Of a DNA stretch of 64,000 bases, positions 42,755 through 51,801 are shown piece after piece. Under the pieces are notes generated by a model. The model was given only the letters and a program-made list of their open reading frames with translations. It ran no database searches and was not told the origin of the DNA. This stretch comes from UBA4722 sp044221135. Its GTDB lineage: Bacteria > Pseudomonadota > Gammaproteobacteria > DSM-16500. The position numbers and the translations under genes were made by a program. Where the stretch lies: assembly GCA_044221135.1 (NCBI GenBank), contig JBGAPT010000001.1:1-64000 (forward strand), given 5' to 3'. Position 1 is the stretch's first letter. Each line of letters opens with the position of its first letter.

Positions 42755-44329
42755 TTATTCCCACTCAATAGTGGCTGGCGGTTTACTAGAAAGATCATAT
42801 ACTACACGTGAAATGCCTGAGACTTCATTAATAATTCTATTTGAAACTTTTTCTAAAAATTTATGCGGCAGCCGTACGCAATGCGCTGTCATAAAATCAA
42901 CTGTTTCAACAACACGAATCGCGACCACATGATCATAATGCCGTGCATCGCCTAATACACCCACTGACTTCACTGGCAAAAATACTACAAAAGCCTGGCT
43001 TACCTTATAGTACAGTTCATGTTTATGTAACTCATCAATTAAGATTGCATCGGCACGACGCAGTGTATCTACAAACTCTTTTTTGACTTCACCTAAAATA
43101 CGCACGGCCAAACCCGGCCCAGGAAATGCATGCCGATAAACAGAATCATAAGGTAGACCCAATTCGATTCCCATCTTAATCACTTCATCTTTAAATAGTT
43201 CACGTAATGGCTCTAACAGTGTCAAATTCATTTTTGCAGGTAATCCACCCACATTGTGATGTGATTTAATCACGCGTGCTTTACCAGCGCCTATGCCTGC
43301 CGATTCTATCACATCGGGATAAATGGTCCCTTGCGCAAGCCATTTCACCCCTTTTAATTTCTTGGCCTCTTCTTCAAAAATATCAATAAACAATTTACCA
43401 ATAATTTTACGTTTTACTTCAGGATCTGTCACACCTGAAAGCGCCGTAAAAAAACGTTCTACCGCATTCACGGTAATTAAATGAATACCCATATGTTTAG
43501 CAAATAACACCTGCACTTCTTGCGCTTCATTCTGCCGCAATAACCCTGTATCAACCAATATACAAATTAATTGTGCACCGACTGCACGATGCAATAATGC
43601 AGCAACAACAGACGAATCCACACCTCCAGATAATCCCAAAATAACATTATCTTTACCAATTTTATCTTGTATTTTTTTTATGGATTCTTCAATAATGTTT
43701 TGCGTAGTCCAGACTCTTTTACAACCACAGATATCCAAAACAAAACGTTCTAAAATACGTAAGCCTTGACGAGTATGTGATACTTCAGGATGAAATTGTA
43801 ATCCATAAAATTGACGCTTCACATCTGCCATCCCAATTATTTCACAACTGTCGGAACTGGCTATGATAATAAACTGTGGTGGCAATAGAGAAACATGATC
43901 ACCATGACTCATCCATACATCTATTAATGAACTGGTATCTTTCCCCACATGATCTTCAATACCATCTAATAAAGGCGAACGATTTTTTAACTTAACTTGC
44001 GTATACCCAAATTCACGATGCGTGCCTTGTTCAACTTGCCCACCGAGTTGCACAGCCATCGTTTGCAAGCCATAACAAATACCTAAAACTGGGCAGCCTA
44101 GTTGAAATACCATGTCAGGCGCGCGCACTGTATCTGTTTCAATAACACTCTCGGGTCCGCCTGATAAAATAATACCGCTAGGATTAAACGCTTTTATTTT
44201 TTCATTTTCCATATGGAATGGATGAATTTCACAATACACGCCAATATCACGAATGCGGCGACCAATGATTTGTGTGTATTGCGAACCAAAATCAAGAATT
44301 AAAATGCGTTGTGCATGTATATCTGTCAT
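42755..44329 (-). CDS. guaA: GMP synthase (glutamine-hydrolysing)
   Basis: 524 aa. The N-terminal glutamine amidotransferase has GICYGLQTMAVQLGG and LQFHPEVSHT; the ATP-pyrophosphatase domain has the P-loop GLSGGVDSSVVAALLHRA; the C-terminal dimerisation domain ends SSKPPATIEWE. Amidates XMP to GMP in the cytoplasm. GAGGG lies 9 nt before the ATG. No guaB is adjacent, and no purine riboswitch was recognised in the 390-bp leader region. Confidence 0.96.
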   Translation of the reverse strand: MTDIHAQRILILDFGSQYTQIIGRRIRDIGVYCEIHPFHMENEKIKAFNPSGIILSGGPESVIETDTVRAPDMVFQLGCPVLGICYGLQTMAVQLGGQVEQGTHREFGYTQVKLKNRSPLLDGIEDHVGKDTSSLIDVWMSHGDHVSLLPPQFIIIASSDSCEIIGMADVKRQFYGLQFHPEVSHTRQGLRILERFVLDICGCKRVWTTQNIIEESIKKIQDKIGKDNVILGLSGGVDSSVVAALLHRAVGAQLICILVDTGLLRQNEAQEVQVLFAKHMGIHLITVNAVERFFTALSGVTDPEVKRKIIGKLFIDIFEEEAKKLKGVKWLAQGTIYPDVIESAGIGAGKARVIKSHHNVGGLPAKMNLTLLEPLRELFKDEVIKMGIELGLPYDSVYRHAFPGPGLAVRILGEVKKEFVDTLRRADAILIDELHKHELYYKVSQAFVVFLPVKSVGVLGDARHYDHVVAIRVVETVDFMTAHCVRLPHKFLEKVSNRIINEVSGISRVVYDLSSKPPATIEWE

Positions 44330-44532
44330 TTGTGGTAACCCTCATTTAGCCGATCATCTCTTTTTTTTTATAAATGCGGTGACATACAGATAAAGTATAC
44401 AGCTTATTTAGCGACTGATGTATCCTATTGGTATAATAAAAATACAACTCTTATTCTGTAGTAGAATAATTCGTCTAATATATTGACTCGATACACAATT
44501 TTTTACGTCACTACTCAATACATACTTTTCAT

Positions 44533-44623
44533 AAACGTGCCCGTGCCCCATACGCGTTAAGCTAACAGAATTCTTATCACCAAAATAAGTCTCCTATTAG
44601 CTTGACACCTATGGGGCACGTTT
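44533..44623. repeat. Family C-like palindrome in the guaA-xseA gap
   Basis: AAACGTGCCC(GTG)CCCCA at 44533-44550 pairs with TGGGGCACGTTT at 44612-44623, and TTAAGCTAA with TTAGCTTGA inside. The GTGCCCGTGCCC arms resemble family C, but the remainder does not align. The gap 44330-44719 has no gene; on its left is the guaA leader. Confidence 0.55.
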
Positions 44624-44719
44624 ACGATTAGCGCAGTGATGACAGCTGAATAATTATTTTTTACTACATAACCTCATCACTAAGGTTATAATAAGTAAAT
44701 TTTTATATTAACGAGCATT

Positions 44720-46069
44720 ATGACTACCATCGATATTAGTCAAACAGATGAAATTTATACTGTCAGCCGTCTAAACCGTGAAGCGCGCTTATTATTAGAA
44801 GGGCACTTTCTATCTTTATGGGTTGAAGGTGAAATATCTAATTTTGTAACACCACAATCTGGACACTGGTATTTTTCATTGAAAGATGCCACCGCCCAAA
44901 TTCGTTGCGCCATGTTTAAACCTCAAAACCGCCGCCTGGCTCTAACTCTAAAAGATGGCATGCATATCATTGCAAAAGGCCGTATTAGTTTGTATGAAGG
45001 TCGCGGTGATTTTCAATTGCTAATCGAATTTTTGGAAGATGCGGGTATTGGGAAATTACAAAAAGAATTTGAAGCATTAAAAAAACGTTTATTGGAAGCT
45101 GGATTATTTGATACCGCACATAAAAAAATATTACCTGTCATGCCGCAATGTATTGGCATTATTACATCACCTACAGGCGCTGCGGTGCGTGATATTTTAC
45201 ACGTTTTAAAACGACGCTTCCCCTGTGCACCTATTATTATTTATCCTACTTTAGTACAAGGTGAATTAGCTGCAACCCATATTGCTAGCGCCATTCAAAT
45301 AGCCAACCATCGCAAAGAATGTGACGTCATTATTTTAGCGCGTGGCGGTGGATCACTTGAAGATTTATGGCCTTTTAATGAAGAAAAAGTAGCGCATGCC
45401 ATTTATCATAGTCACATTCCTATTATCAGCGGTGTAGGGCATGAAATTGATTTTACTATTGCTGACTTTGTCGCGGATGTGCGCGCACCCACGCCTTCTG
45501 CTGCTGCAGAACTGATTACACCTGATAAAGAAGAGTTACTGTTTTCCATCACCCAACTAAAAAAACAGCTCACACGCTTAGTTCAACAAAAATTACTGCA
45601 ATTTCAGCAACACTTAAATTGGATGACTAAACAGTTACAGCAACAACATCCTAAACGCCGCCTAACCGAACAGACGCAACGACTTGACTTATTAGAACTG
45701 ACGCTAGCCCGTTTGCAATTTAAATTACTCAGTGACACTCAAGCAACATTACAAACCTACAATGCAAAATTTGGTGGACTCACTCCACGTCATCGTATTC
45801 GTGATTTACAACAGCAATTAAAATTACAATTGCAACGTATACAAAATAGCATCATGACTGCACTGCAAAAGCAGCAACAATTTCTAGAAAACACGGCCAC
45901 TAAATTAGATACCTTAAGTCCATTAGCAACATTAAAACGGGGTTTCTCTATAACAACACTTGTGAAAGATAAAACTATACTGCGCTCTGCAAAACAGGTG
46001 ATGGCAGGAGATGAAATCAGTGTGCGATTAATGGAGGGAAATATCATATGCGAGGTCGTGAAGTCCTAA
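44720..46069 (+). CDS. xseA: Exodeoxyribonuclease VII large subunit
   Basis: 449 aa. The N-terminal OB fold (YTVSRLNREARLLLEGHFLSLWVEGEISNF, SGHWYFSLKDATAQIRCAMFK) binds single-stranded DNA. The catalytic core has CIGIITSPTGAAVRDILHVLKRR, ARGGGSLEDLWPFNEE and GHEIDFTIADFVADVRAPTPSAAAEL. It continues into a long coiled coil (residues ~275-400) and a C-terminal strand region (LKRGFSI, GDEISVRL). xseB is not adjacent. No clear ribosome site. Confidence 0.95.
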   Translation: MTTIDISQTDEIYTVSRLNREARLLLEGHFLSLWVEGEISNFVTPQSGHWYFSLKDATAQIRCAMFKPQNRRLALTLKDGMHIIAKGRISLYEGRGDFQLLIEFLEDAGIGKLQKEFEALKKRLLEAGLFDTAHKKILPVMPQCIGIITSPTGAAVRDILHVLKRRFPCAPIIIYPTLVQGELAATHIASAIQIANHRKECDVIILARGGGSLEDLWPFNEEKVAHAIYHSHIPIISGVGHEIDFTIADFVADVRAPTPSAAAELITPDKEELLFSITQLKKQLTRLVQQKLLQFQQHLNWMTKQLQQQHPKRRLTEQTQRLDLLELTLARLQFKLLSDTQATLQTYNAKFGGLTPRHRIRDLQQQLKLQLQRIQNSIMTALQKQQQFLENTATKLDTLSPLATLKRGFSITTLVKDKTILRSAKQVMAGDEISVRLMEGNIICEVVKS

Positions 46070-46168
46070 GGTTGTTGCCTCGCATCTTGGTACGTATCAT
46101 TCCTGCGCAGACGTAGCATTCGCGTAAGAACGAATCATTCAATCTTTATTCAGCACAGATTGTAAATA

Positions 46169-46468
46169 TCAAAGCGCATACTCTTCCAACTCCTGCATAG
46201 TTTCTTCTTCCAGTGCATAAGCATTAACAGGAAGCGATGCAGATGCATTCATCGCGGCATCGACAGAATCTAACAAAGAAATTAATCCTTCTAGCTTTTG
46301 CGTATAATTGATTTTTTCTACTTTGAAATTAGAATTTTCTTGTTTTAACTGCCGCACTTCAAAACGTAAATCTTCAAGTTCAGTTAATAACATGATTATC
46401 TTTTCTTCTAACTTTTGTATAAGAGCATCTGTCATAAATAATTCCCTCTGTTGTTTTTCGTTTTCCAT
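46169..46468 (-). CDS. Small coiled-coil protein, TIGR02449/ZapB-like
   Basis: 99 aa, or 88 from the internal MTDALIQ start that has AGGG upstream. Residues 12-70 are an uninterrupted heptad coiled coil (LIQKLEEKIIMLLTELEDLRF, QLKQENSNFKVEKINYTQKL). Proteins of this size and form in gammaproteobacteria are usually encoded beside zapA and act with the Z-ring; no zapA or 6S RNA is adjacent here, so the link is by sequence character only. The acidic C-terminus (LEEETMQELEEYAL) is probably unstructured. Confidence 0.65.
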   Translation of the reverse strand: MENEKQQRELFMTDALIQKLEEKIIMLLTELEDLRFEVRQLKQENSNFKVEKINYTQKLEGLISLLDSVDAAMNASASLPVNAYALEEETMQELEEYAL

Positions 46469-46519
46469 AGAATCCCGCTATAATCTAATAAAAAATGATA
46501 CAAAATTGTCAGGCCCTGC

Positions 46520-46674
46520 ACAAGCTTATTTTGCAGGAGTTCCCGCTGAAAACGCGGGAACTCCTTTCTTGTGTATATGCTGCGCGTCAGCAAAGCTGAC
46601 GCTCGCACTTAAGGGGAAGAATCACGATTCTCCCTAAGAATCCCCCATCGTGTCATGTCAGCGGGAACCGCTGC
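46520..46674. repeat. Repeat family F, copy 1 (hairpin-rich, ~150 bp)
   Basis: Contains four local hairpins in ~140 bp, including GCGTCAGC-AAA-GCTGACGC near 46585-46603. Its right part (AAGAATCCCCCATCGTG, TCATGTCAGCGGGAACCGCT) is the inverse of 49507-49545, and its left part, GGAGTTCCCGC, recurs at 49549 and, with a change, at 10815. The copy at 49501 therefore looks like the same element with its centre deleted. Fills the gap 46469-46674. Confidence 0.65.
46536..46570 (+). terminator. Perfect 11-bp hairpin with T-tract within repeat F1
   Basis: GGAGTTCCCGC (46536-46546), 7-nt loop, GCGGGAACTCC (46554-46564), then TTTCTT. It is terminator-shaped on the plus strand, but the nearest plus-strand gene (xseA) ends 470 nt upstream; it may simply be the end of the repeat. 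Confidence 0.45.
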
Positions 46675-48198
46675 TTATTTTGGTATATACTCGGGTATAA
46701 ATGCTACCACTGCATTCGTATCACTGATTTTTAAGAGTTGCTGCAGCATACTCGGCTTAGTTTCAACAATTTCATCTGTTTTTAATATGCTTTTCAAAAG
46801 AGGTAAGTAGCGTTTACGGGTAATGATAATAGTATCTTTTGGCCGATCTTGTAAAATGGGCCAAGCTTTTAATAACCCTTCTCTGGTTTGCATCGACCGA
46901 TCCCCGATAACGCCATAATTTTTTATTTCAGGCGATAAATGTAAATAGAAACGTACCTTACTCTCAGGATCTAACATGACAAAGTTCCACTCTGACCAAG
47001 GTTTAATACGTGTTGCTGTCGTTTTTAACTCTACTGCAAAATCAGCCATATTACCTTGGGAATAATATATCGGTTGCACTACACCAAAGTTTATACAAAA
47101 TAATACAAAAAACAAAATAGCAACCCGACCCGCCCACAGGACGCGTTGGGCGTGCAAATCAGCACTAGACAAGATCCAATCCGCCGTCAGTAAAATGGCA
47201 AAAGGCACCATAGGTAACACATAATAACTACGACGCGACCCACTTAATGTAAAAAATAAAAATAACAGTACTGTGGAAAAGACCATCCATTTAGAATGAG
47301 CAGATAAGCGGCGCCACCGTGATTTCAAGCCAAGCAAAGCGGGTATAAAAAACAATGCCCAAGGCAATAAATAAATCGGTAAATAAATGAAGTAAGTATA
47401 AAATGGGCCCTTGTGATCAAAAGGTTGAAAATATCGCATAATATTTTCACGATACACTTCATAGAAGCCATTTTCGTTATAATTTTGCCTGCCAAAATGC
47501 GTAGATGCCCAAAAAGGCACGACATAAACAATAAGCGCTGGCACTATTGCCACAACCATTCGCCAATTTAAATGTTTCTTCCAGCGACGTTGCAAGATCA
47601 CATCAGGCAAAATGGCTAACACAGCCACCACAGGTCCGATTAATCCTTTGCATAATGCAGTCAATGCAAGAATCAAAAAGAAAATGGCATAGTCCACTAA
47701 ATACGTTTGATCTCTCTTTGTAAAATACCAAGCAACAGCAAAGAGTGAACCCGCCATATTTAACATATCCGCACTACTGGTACGTGCCCAAAAAACAAAA
47801 TAATAGGTCGTTAGCAGCATCCAGCCCGCTAATAAACCCAACCGTTTATCCTTTAAATAAGTACCCAAGCAGTAAATGGAACCTATCGCAAGCAAACCCG
47901 CGAATGCAGAAGGCAATCGCATCACCCATGTAGTCAATTCTCCAAATACAGCTGCCAGCCCTACAATCAACCAATAAGAAAGCAATGGCTTATCATAATA
48001 ATCATTACCATCCAGCATAGGATGCAAAAAATCATGGTAATAAAACATACCATACACAATATCAGCCCAGCGATGCTCTTGCGTCCAAATCTCACGACTG
48101 CCCAACATCGAAAATAATAAAATAATTGCTGCAAAGACTAAATAACTGAATTTGGCTTTTTGACCCCACAAGAGCTCTGCCAGACTACTGAAACGCAT
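46675..48198 (-). CDS. ArnT/PMT-family membrane glycosyltransferase
   Basis: 507 aa. A GT-C fold transferase with about 11-13 membrane helices; the first periplasmic loop carries the family's acidic motif (EHRWADIVYGMFYYHDFLHP) and DGNDYYDKPLLSYWLI. Such enzymes move a sugar from a polyprenyl-phosphate donor to lipid A, another envelope lipid or protein. The final ~120 residues form a soluble domain (WNFVMLDPESKVRFYLHLSPE). It is divergent from dapA. The acceptor is unknown; aminoarabinose transfer to lipid A is possible, but no arn genes are nearby. Confidence 0.85.
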   Translation of the reverse strand: MRFSSLAELLWGQKAKFSYLVFAAIILLFSMLGSREIWTQEHRWADIVYGMFYYHDFLHPMLDGNDYYDKPLLSYWLIVGLAAVFGELTTWVMRLPSAFAGLLAIGSIYCLGTYLKDKRLGLLAGWMLLTTYYFVFWARTSSADMLNMAGSLFAVAWYFTKRDQTYLVDYAIFFLILALTALCKGLIGPVVAVLAILPDVILQRRWKKHLNWRMVVAIVPALIVYVVPFWASTHFGRQNYNENGFYEVYRENIMRYFQPFDHKGPFYTYFIYLPIYLLPWALFFIPALLGLKSRWRRLSAHSKWMVFSTVLLFLFFTLSGSRRSYYVLPMVPFAILLTADWILSSADLHAQRVLWAGRVAILFFVLFCINFGVVQPIYYSQGNMADFAVELKTTATRIKPWSEWNFVMLDPESKVRFYLHLSPEIKNYGVIGDRSMQTREGLLKAWPILQDRPKDTIIITRKRYLPLLKSILKTDEIVETKPSMLQQLLKISDTNAVVAFIPEYIPK

Positions 48199-48309
48199 CG
48201 TATTCTTATTCCCGGAACAAAAAAATATAACGTATAATAACCGCTATCCTTGCAGTAACCAAGCACTCGAGAGTAAACTTTAGCAAACAATCAGTACTGG
48301 AGAAAACCC

Positions 48310-49203
48310 ATGTTTACTGGCAGCATCGTTGCCCTCGTCACCCCTATGAAAAAAGATGGCGGCATTGATTACAAATCTCTGCACAATCTAGTCGAATGGC
48401 ATATTGCTTCCGGCACCGATGGACTCGTGGTAACTGGCACAACAGGTGAATCCGCTACGCTCACCACCGACGAAAAATACGAACTCGTCTCCAAAGTCGT
48501 TGAACAAGTTGCAAAACGTATACCTGTCATTGCAGGTACCGGCACCGCATCTACTCACCACACGCTTGAACTGACTCATAATGCAAAAACAGCAGGTGTG
48601 GATGCTGCTCTAATTGTTACCCCTTATGCTATCAAACCTTCACAAAATGGTCTCTATGAACACTATAAGCTGATCGCTGAAAAAGTTACATTACCCATCA
48701 TCTTATATAATGTACCTGGCCGTACTGCATGTGATCTTTTACCTGAAACAGTGAAGCGCCTATCTAAAATCGATAACATCATTGGCATTAAAGAAGCAAC
48801 TGGCAAACTGGAACGCGCCATTGAAATTGCCCAACTCTGCGAGAAAAATTTTGCTATCTATAGTGGCGATGATGCCACAGCGCTGGGTTTACTATTAAAC
48901 GGCGCACAAGGTATCATTTCCGTGACATCAAACGTAGCTCCGCGTAAAATGCATGACGTTTGCAAGGCAGCCTTAGCAGGCGACAAAGTTCTTGCAGAAA
49001 AATTGCACACGGAACTCATGCCGTTGCATGAAAAACTATTTCTGGAAACTAACCCTGTGCCCACTAAATGGGCTTTACACAGAATGGGATTAATTCCAGA
49101 GGGAATCCGCTTACCGTTACTCCCGCTAGAAGCTAAATATCATGCGGAGTTAGAAGCAGCTCTCTTAGAAACAGGTATATTGCATGAGAAGGCTATTACA
49201 TAA
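48310..49203 (+). CDS. dapA: 4-hydroxy-tetrahydrodipicolinate synthase
   Basis: 297-aa class I aldolase of the lysine/diaminopimelate pathway. MFTGSIVALVTPMKKDGGIDY, TGTTGESATLT, the ILYNVPGRTACDL tyrosine and the Schiff-base lysine in IGIKEATGKLERA are present, as is the YSGDDATALGLLLNGAQGIISV segment. GGAG lies before the ATG. It works downstream of lysC (34440). The following lipoprotein gene is in the conserved dapA-bamC position. Confidence 0.96.
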   Translation: MFTGSIVALVTPMKKDGGIDYKSLHNLVEWHIASGTDGLVVTGTTGESATLTTDEKYELVSKVVEQVAKRIPVIAGTGTASTHHTLELTHNAKTAGVDAALIVTPYAIKPSQNGLYEHYKLIAEKVTLPIILYNVPGRTACDLLPETVKRLSKIDNIIGIKEATGKLERAIEIAQLCEKNFAIYSGDDATALGLLLNGAQGIISVTSNVAPRKMHDVCKAALAGDKVLAEKLHTELMPLHEKLFLETNPVPTKWALHRMGLIPEGIRLPLLPLEAKYHAELEAALLETGILHEKAIT

Positions 49204-49217
49204 AATAAAGGTTACTT

Positions 49218-49481
49218 ATGCATCTGTTAAACAAAATTTTATTGGTTATATGTGTTGTTGTCTGTCTCACCAGCTGCTCTCGCTTCTATAACAGCCAAAA
49301 TGTCATCCAAAATCGCGAGACCGATTACTTAAAAGCCAAAAGCGTTCCCCCTCTCAGCATTCCACCCGGCTTATCCTCTTCCACAATCACTGCTCACTAT
49401 CCTGTATCGGATCGTGAATATCCCGGCAGCAACATGCCAGTGGACTTAACACCACCCGAGCTGAACACAGCTGGCAAATAA
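49218..49481 (+). CDS. Short BamC-like lipoprotein
   Basis: 87 aa. Signal peptide MHLLNKILLVICVVVCL, then lipobox LTSC, so the protein should be lipid-anchored after cysteine 20. The mature part (ETDYLKAKSVPPLSIPPGL, DREYPGSNMPVDLTPPEL) resembles the extended N-terminal region of BamC, which binds BamD, and the gene follows dapA as bamC (nlpB) does in E. coli. The two C-terminal helix-grip domains of BamC are missing and the frame shows no disruption. It is either a minimal BamC or an unrelated small lipoprotein. AAAGG precedes the ATG. Confidence 0.75.
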   Translation: MHLLNKILLVICVVVCLTSCSRFYNSQNVIQNRETDYLKAKSVPPLSIPPGLSSSTITAHYPVSDREYPGSNMPVDLTPPELNTAGK

Positions 49482-49500
49482 CCCAACCTCAAGTATATAA

Positions 49501-49585
49501 TCGCTCAGCGATTCCTGCTGACATGACGCAATGAGGGATTCTTAAAAGGAGTTCCCGCGCTTTTTAGCAGAAACCCCTGATAATC
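49501..49585. repeat. Repeat family F, copy 2 (short form)
   Basis: AGCGATTCCTGCTGACATGA, then CGCAATGAGGGATTCTTA, joined directly to AAAAGGAGTTCCCGCGCTTT. These match, in inverted orientation, the two outer parts of the 46520-46674 element with its ~70-bp centre absent. Lies between the lipoprotein gene and tRNA-Ser. Confidence 0.6.
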
Positions 49586-49596
49586 GCCAAACTCCA

Positions 49597-49689
49597 GGAG
49601 AGGTACCGAAGTGGCCATAACGGCACCGACTCGAAATCGGATGGGGGGCTAACGCCTCCACGTGGGTTCGAATCCCACCCTCTCCGCCA
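49597..49689 (+). tRNA. tRNA-Ser(CGA)
   Basis: A 93-nt type II tRNA: acceptor GGAGAGG/CCTCTCC, anticodon loop CTCGAAA (anticodon CGA, reads UCG), long variable arm, T-arm GGGTTCGAATCCC and encoded CCA. The base of the anticodon stem has an A-A mismatch. Confidence 0.93.
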
Positions 49690-49762
49690 ATAGCTGTTCT
49701 AATACGGTATATTTAAGGTTTTAATATTTTAATATTTTAATAAACCACTTCTACAACTTTTT

Positions 49763-50557
49763 ATGAAGAGCAAAATGAGTATGATAAATTCCAACAAAAA
49801 ACCTATTCCTGGCTCCACAGGTGGTCAATCAAATTGGACACGGCTTGTTGATCAGGCAGAAACTTATGGCGCACATATTATTCGGAAATTTTTGCAGAAC
49901 ATCGCCCTGACAAATACTGCTGATGTTATCGTGGACTTGGGTGCTGGATCAGGACGAGATTTACAAATAGCACATGATATTTTTCCTGGAGCACAGCGAA
50001 TTGCAGTAGAAGGCCACTCAGAATACAGCACTCACTTATCAAATAAAGTGGACCAGATTTTTTCATTGAATATCGAAAATAATCGTTTACCTTTTGCCGA
50101 TGAATCAGTTGATATCTTTATGGCAAATCAATTATTAGAGCATATTAAAGAAATATTTTGGGTAGTCCATGAGGTGACTCGCAGTTTGCGCACAGGTGGT
50201 TATTTTATTATTGGTGTACCCAATATTGCTGCTTTGCATAATCGTTTGTTACTACTTCTTGGGCAACATCCAACACAGCATAAATTATATAGTGCACATG
50301 TACGGCCATTTTCTAAAAACGATACACTGAAATTTATGGAAATCTGTTTTCCTGGCGGATATGAATTAGCCTTATTTGCGGGCAGCCAGTTTTATCCTTT
50401 GCCTGCATCCTTAGCACGAATTATCTGTAAATTATTTCCAACGATGGCATTTTCTATTTTCTTTATGTTTCGTAAATTAAAGCCTTATAACACAGGGTTT
50501 TTAGACCATCCTGTGCAGGCACAATTGGAAACACCTTTTTTTCTGGGTCAAAAATAA
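49763..50557 (+). CDS. Class I SAM-dependent methyltransferase, substrate unknown
   Basis: 264 aa; in-frame ATGs at 49763, 49775 and 49781 leave the start open. A Rossmann methyltransferase: motif I VIVDLGAGSGRDLQIAHD, acidic loop AVEGHSEYS, NRLPFADESVDIFMANQLLEHI and LRTGGYFIIGVPNIA. The C-terminal part has a hydrophobic stretch (IICKLFPTMAFSIFFMF) that may associate with membrane. The methyltransferase-11 type and a tail of this kind are frequent in polysaccharide or lipid modification, but the context (alone after tRNA-Ser) gives no substrate. Confidence 0.85.
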   Translation: MKSKMSMINSNKKPIPGSTGGQSNWTRLVDQAETYGAHIIRKFLQNIALTNTADVIVDLGAGSGRDLQIAHDIFPGAQRIAVEGHSEYSTHLSNKVDQIFSLNIENNRLPFADESVDIFMANQLLEHIKEIFWVVHEVTRSLRTGGYFIIGVPNIAALHNRLLLLLGQHPTQHKLYSAHVRPFSKNDTLKFMEICFPGGYELALFAGSQFYPLPASLARIICKLFPTMAFSIFFMFRKLKPYNTGFLDHPVQAQLETPFFLGQK

Positions 50558-50595
50558 TTTCTATAAACAAAAGCATGATGCTCATGAGTCAATTT

Positions 50596-51093
50596 TCAGA
50601 ATGAATTTTTCCCTATTATCATTACGCCCATAAGTGCTGCTGCACCTCCTACAAAAATACCAGTGCACAAGCCTATTGTAAGCCCATAGCTGATCCCCGC
50701 TATTGTCATTTCGATAATTCCGACTGGGAGCCCTATTTCTAGTGCTGCTTTGTGTGGAGGTGTCCAATCATCATCTACAAAGGTAAGCGTTGTAGGAAAT
50801 GAAGCGGAGATAGGACAATTGGCTGATTGATTCGTCGTGATTTCCTGATTATTAAACGAAAGCAGTCTCATCTTTGCATGGCTGCCAGGTGCTAAACTAA
50901 TCAGTGCTGTCTTATGGATGGGATCAGGAGGAACTTCTATTTTAGCGATTTTATCAGGGCCGAAAACAATAGGTTTTGTTTCGGAATTATTAATATTAAC
51001 ATAGACAGGGAGAGTGTTATTTTCTTCAGCATATCCTATTTGAATTGTTAAACAATATAACGTAATGATAAAGGTCAAGACTATTTTTTGCAT
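50596..51093 (-). CDS. Orphan exported protein with hydrophobic C-terminus
   Basis: 165 aa, not recognised. Signal peptide MQKIVLTFIITLYCLTIQIGYA, then a beta-rich domain of ~95 residues (LPVYVNINNSETKPIVF, LISLAPGSHAKMRLLSFNN) that could be an immunoglobulin-like or pilus-type fold. A glycine-rich hydrophobic segment (YGLTIGLCTGIFVGGAAALMG) ends the protein. It is 36 nt downstream of the host-attachment-type gene on the same strand, so they may be cotranscribed. Confidence 0.7.
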   Translation of the reverse strand: MQKIVLTFIITLYCLTIQIGYAEENNTLPVYVNINNSETKPIVFGPDKIAKIEVPPDPIHKTALISLAPGSHAKMRLLSFNNQEITTNQSANCPISASFPTTLTFVDDDWTPPHKAALEIGLPVGIIEMTIAGISYGLTIGLCTGIFVGGAAALMGVMIIGKNSF

Positions 51094-51129
51094 GCATCTT
51101 CTCTTGTTATTAGGATAAATCTTATATTT

Positions 51130-51576
51130 TTAACGCGAGTATTTCGCATCCGTTTTTAAAAAAGCGAGTAACTCTTTATCCGTTAAGTGTTGTAAATCTT
51201 TTTGAATAGTATTAATCACCAAGTTTTTCACATGCTTATCAAGATGTTGAAATAACAATCCATTCATGTGAGGCTCTGTGATGATAATCAGATTTTCATA
51301 CGCATTTGTTGCTCTGCCATGATTTAACTCACGAGCAATTTCCCGAGCAAAATCATCAATCGCAATTTCTTTTGGATCTGTACGCTGCGCAAAAGAACCG
51401 CCTGCATTAGACGTATCTGATTGATAATGCCCTGGTTTATCTGAGGTGAGAAAATCCGATTTTTTAAGTCTATTTTCGGGGTGATTTATTTCCTTAAGCA
51501 AGGTAAGTTGCGCAGGGCTTTTTTGATAATGATAAATATGGCACGCATTCGTATTTGTATTCACAACCCATATCAT
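51130..51576 (-). CDS. Host attachment protein family (PF10116-like)
   Basis: 148 aa. Starts with WVVNTNTNACHIYHYQ (the family's 'vaD..rArif' strand), then EINHPENRLKKSDFLTSDKPGHYQ and FAREIARELNHGRATNAYENLIIITEP, ending with the NTIQKDLQHLTDKELLAFL helix. This matches the layout of proteins annotated as required for attachment to host cells in plant-associated bacteria. The fold resembles translation-factor eRF1 domains, so the name may mislead on function. No signal peptide. Confidence 0.75.
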   Translation of the reverse strand: MIWVVNTNTNACHIYHYQKSPAQLTLLKEINHPENRLKKSDFLTSDKPGHYQSDTSNAGGSFAQRTDPKEIAIDDFAREIARELNHGRATNAYENLIIITEPHMNGLLFQHLDKHVKNLVINTIQKDLQHLTDKELLAFLKTDAKYSR

Positions 51577-51801
51577 AAAATATCCCTCTTTAATTATTAA
51601 CCTGCATTGATACGTTATGCTAACACAACTTAGAACACTATCCGTATTCTTTTTCCCCTAAAACTCTATTTATCTTTATTTAACATAGCATTATCTTGTT
51701 TTTATCCATGGCAAAAAACGGTCTTATTTTTGCAATTTTCAAACATTCATGCTAGACTTCTTTCCTTTTTATTCTCTTTAATGCAAAAATGAGGCTGTCA
51801 A

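Noticed and set aside
46070..46168. 6S RNA or zapA next to the TIGR02449-like gene
   Set aside because: The expected neighbours were looked for, but the ~100-bp gap is too short and shows no matching structure or ORF.
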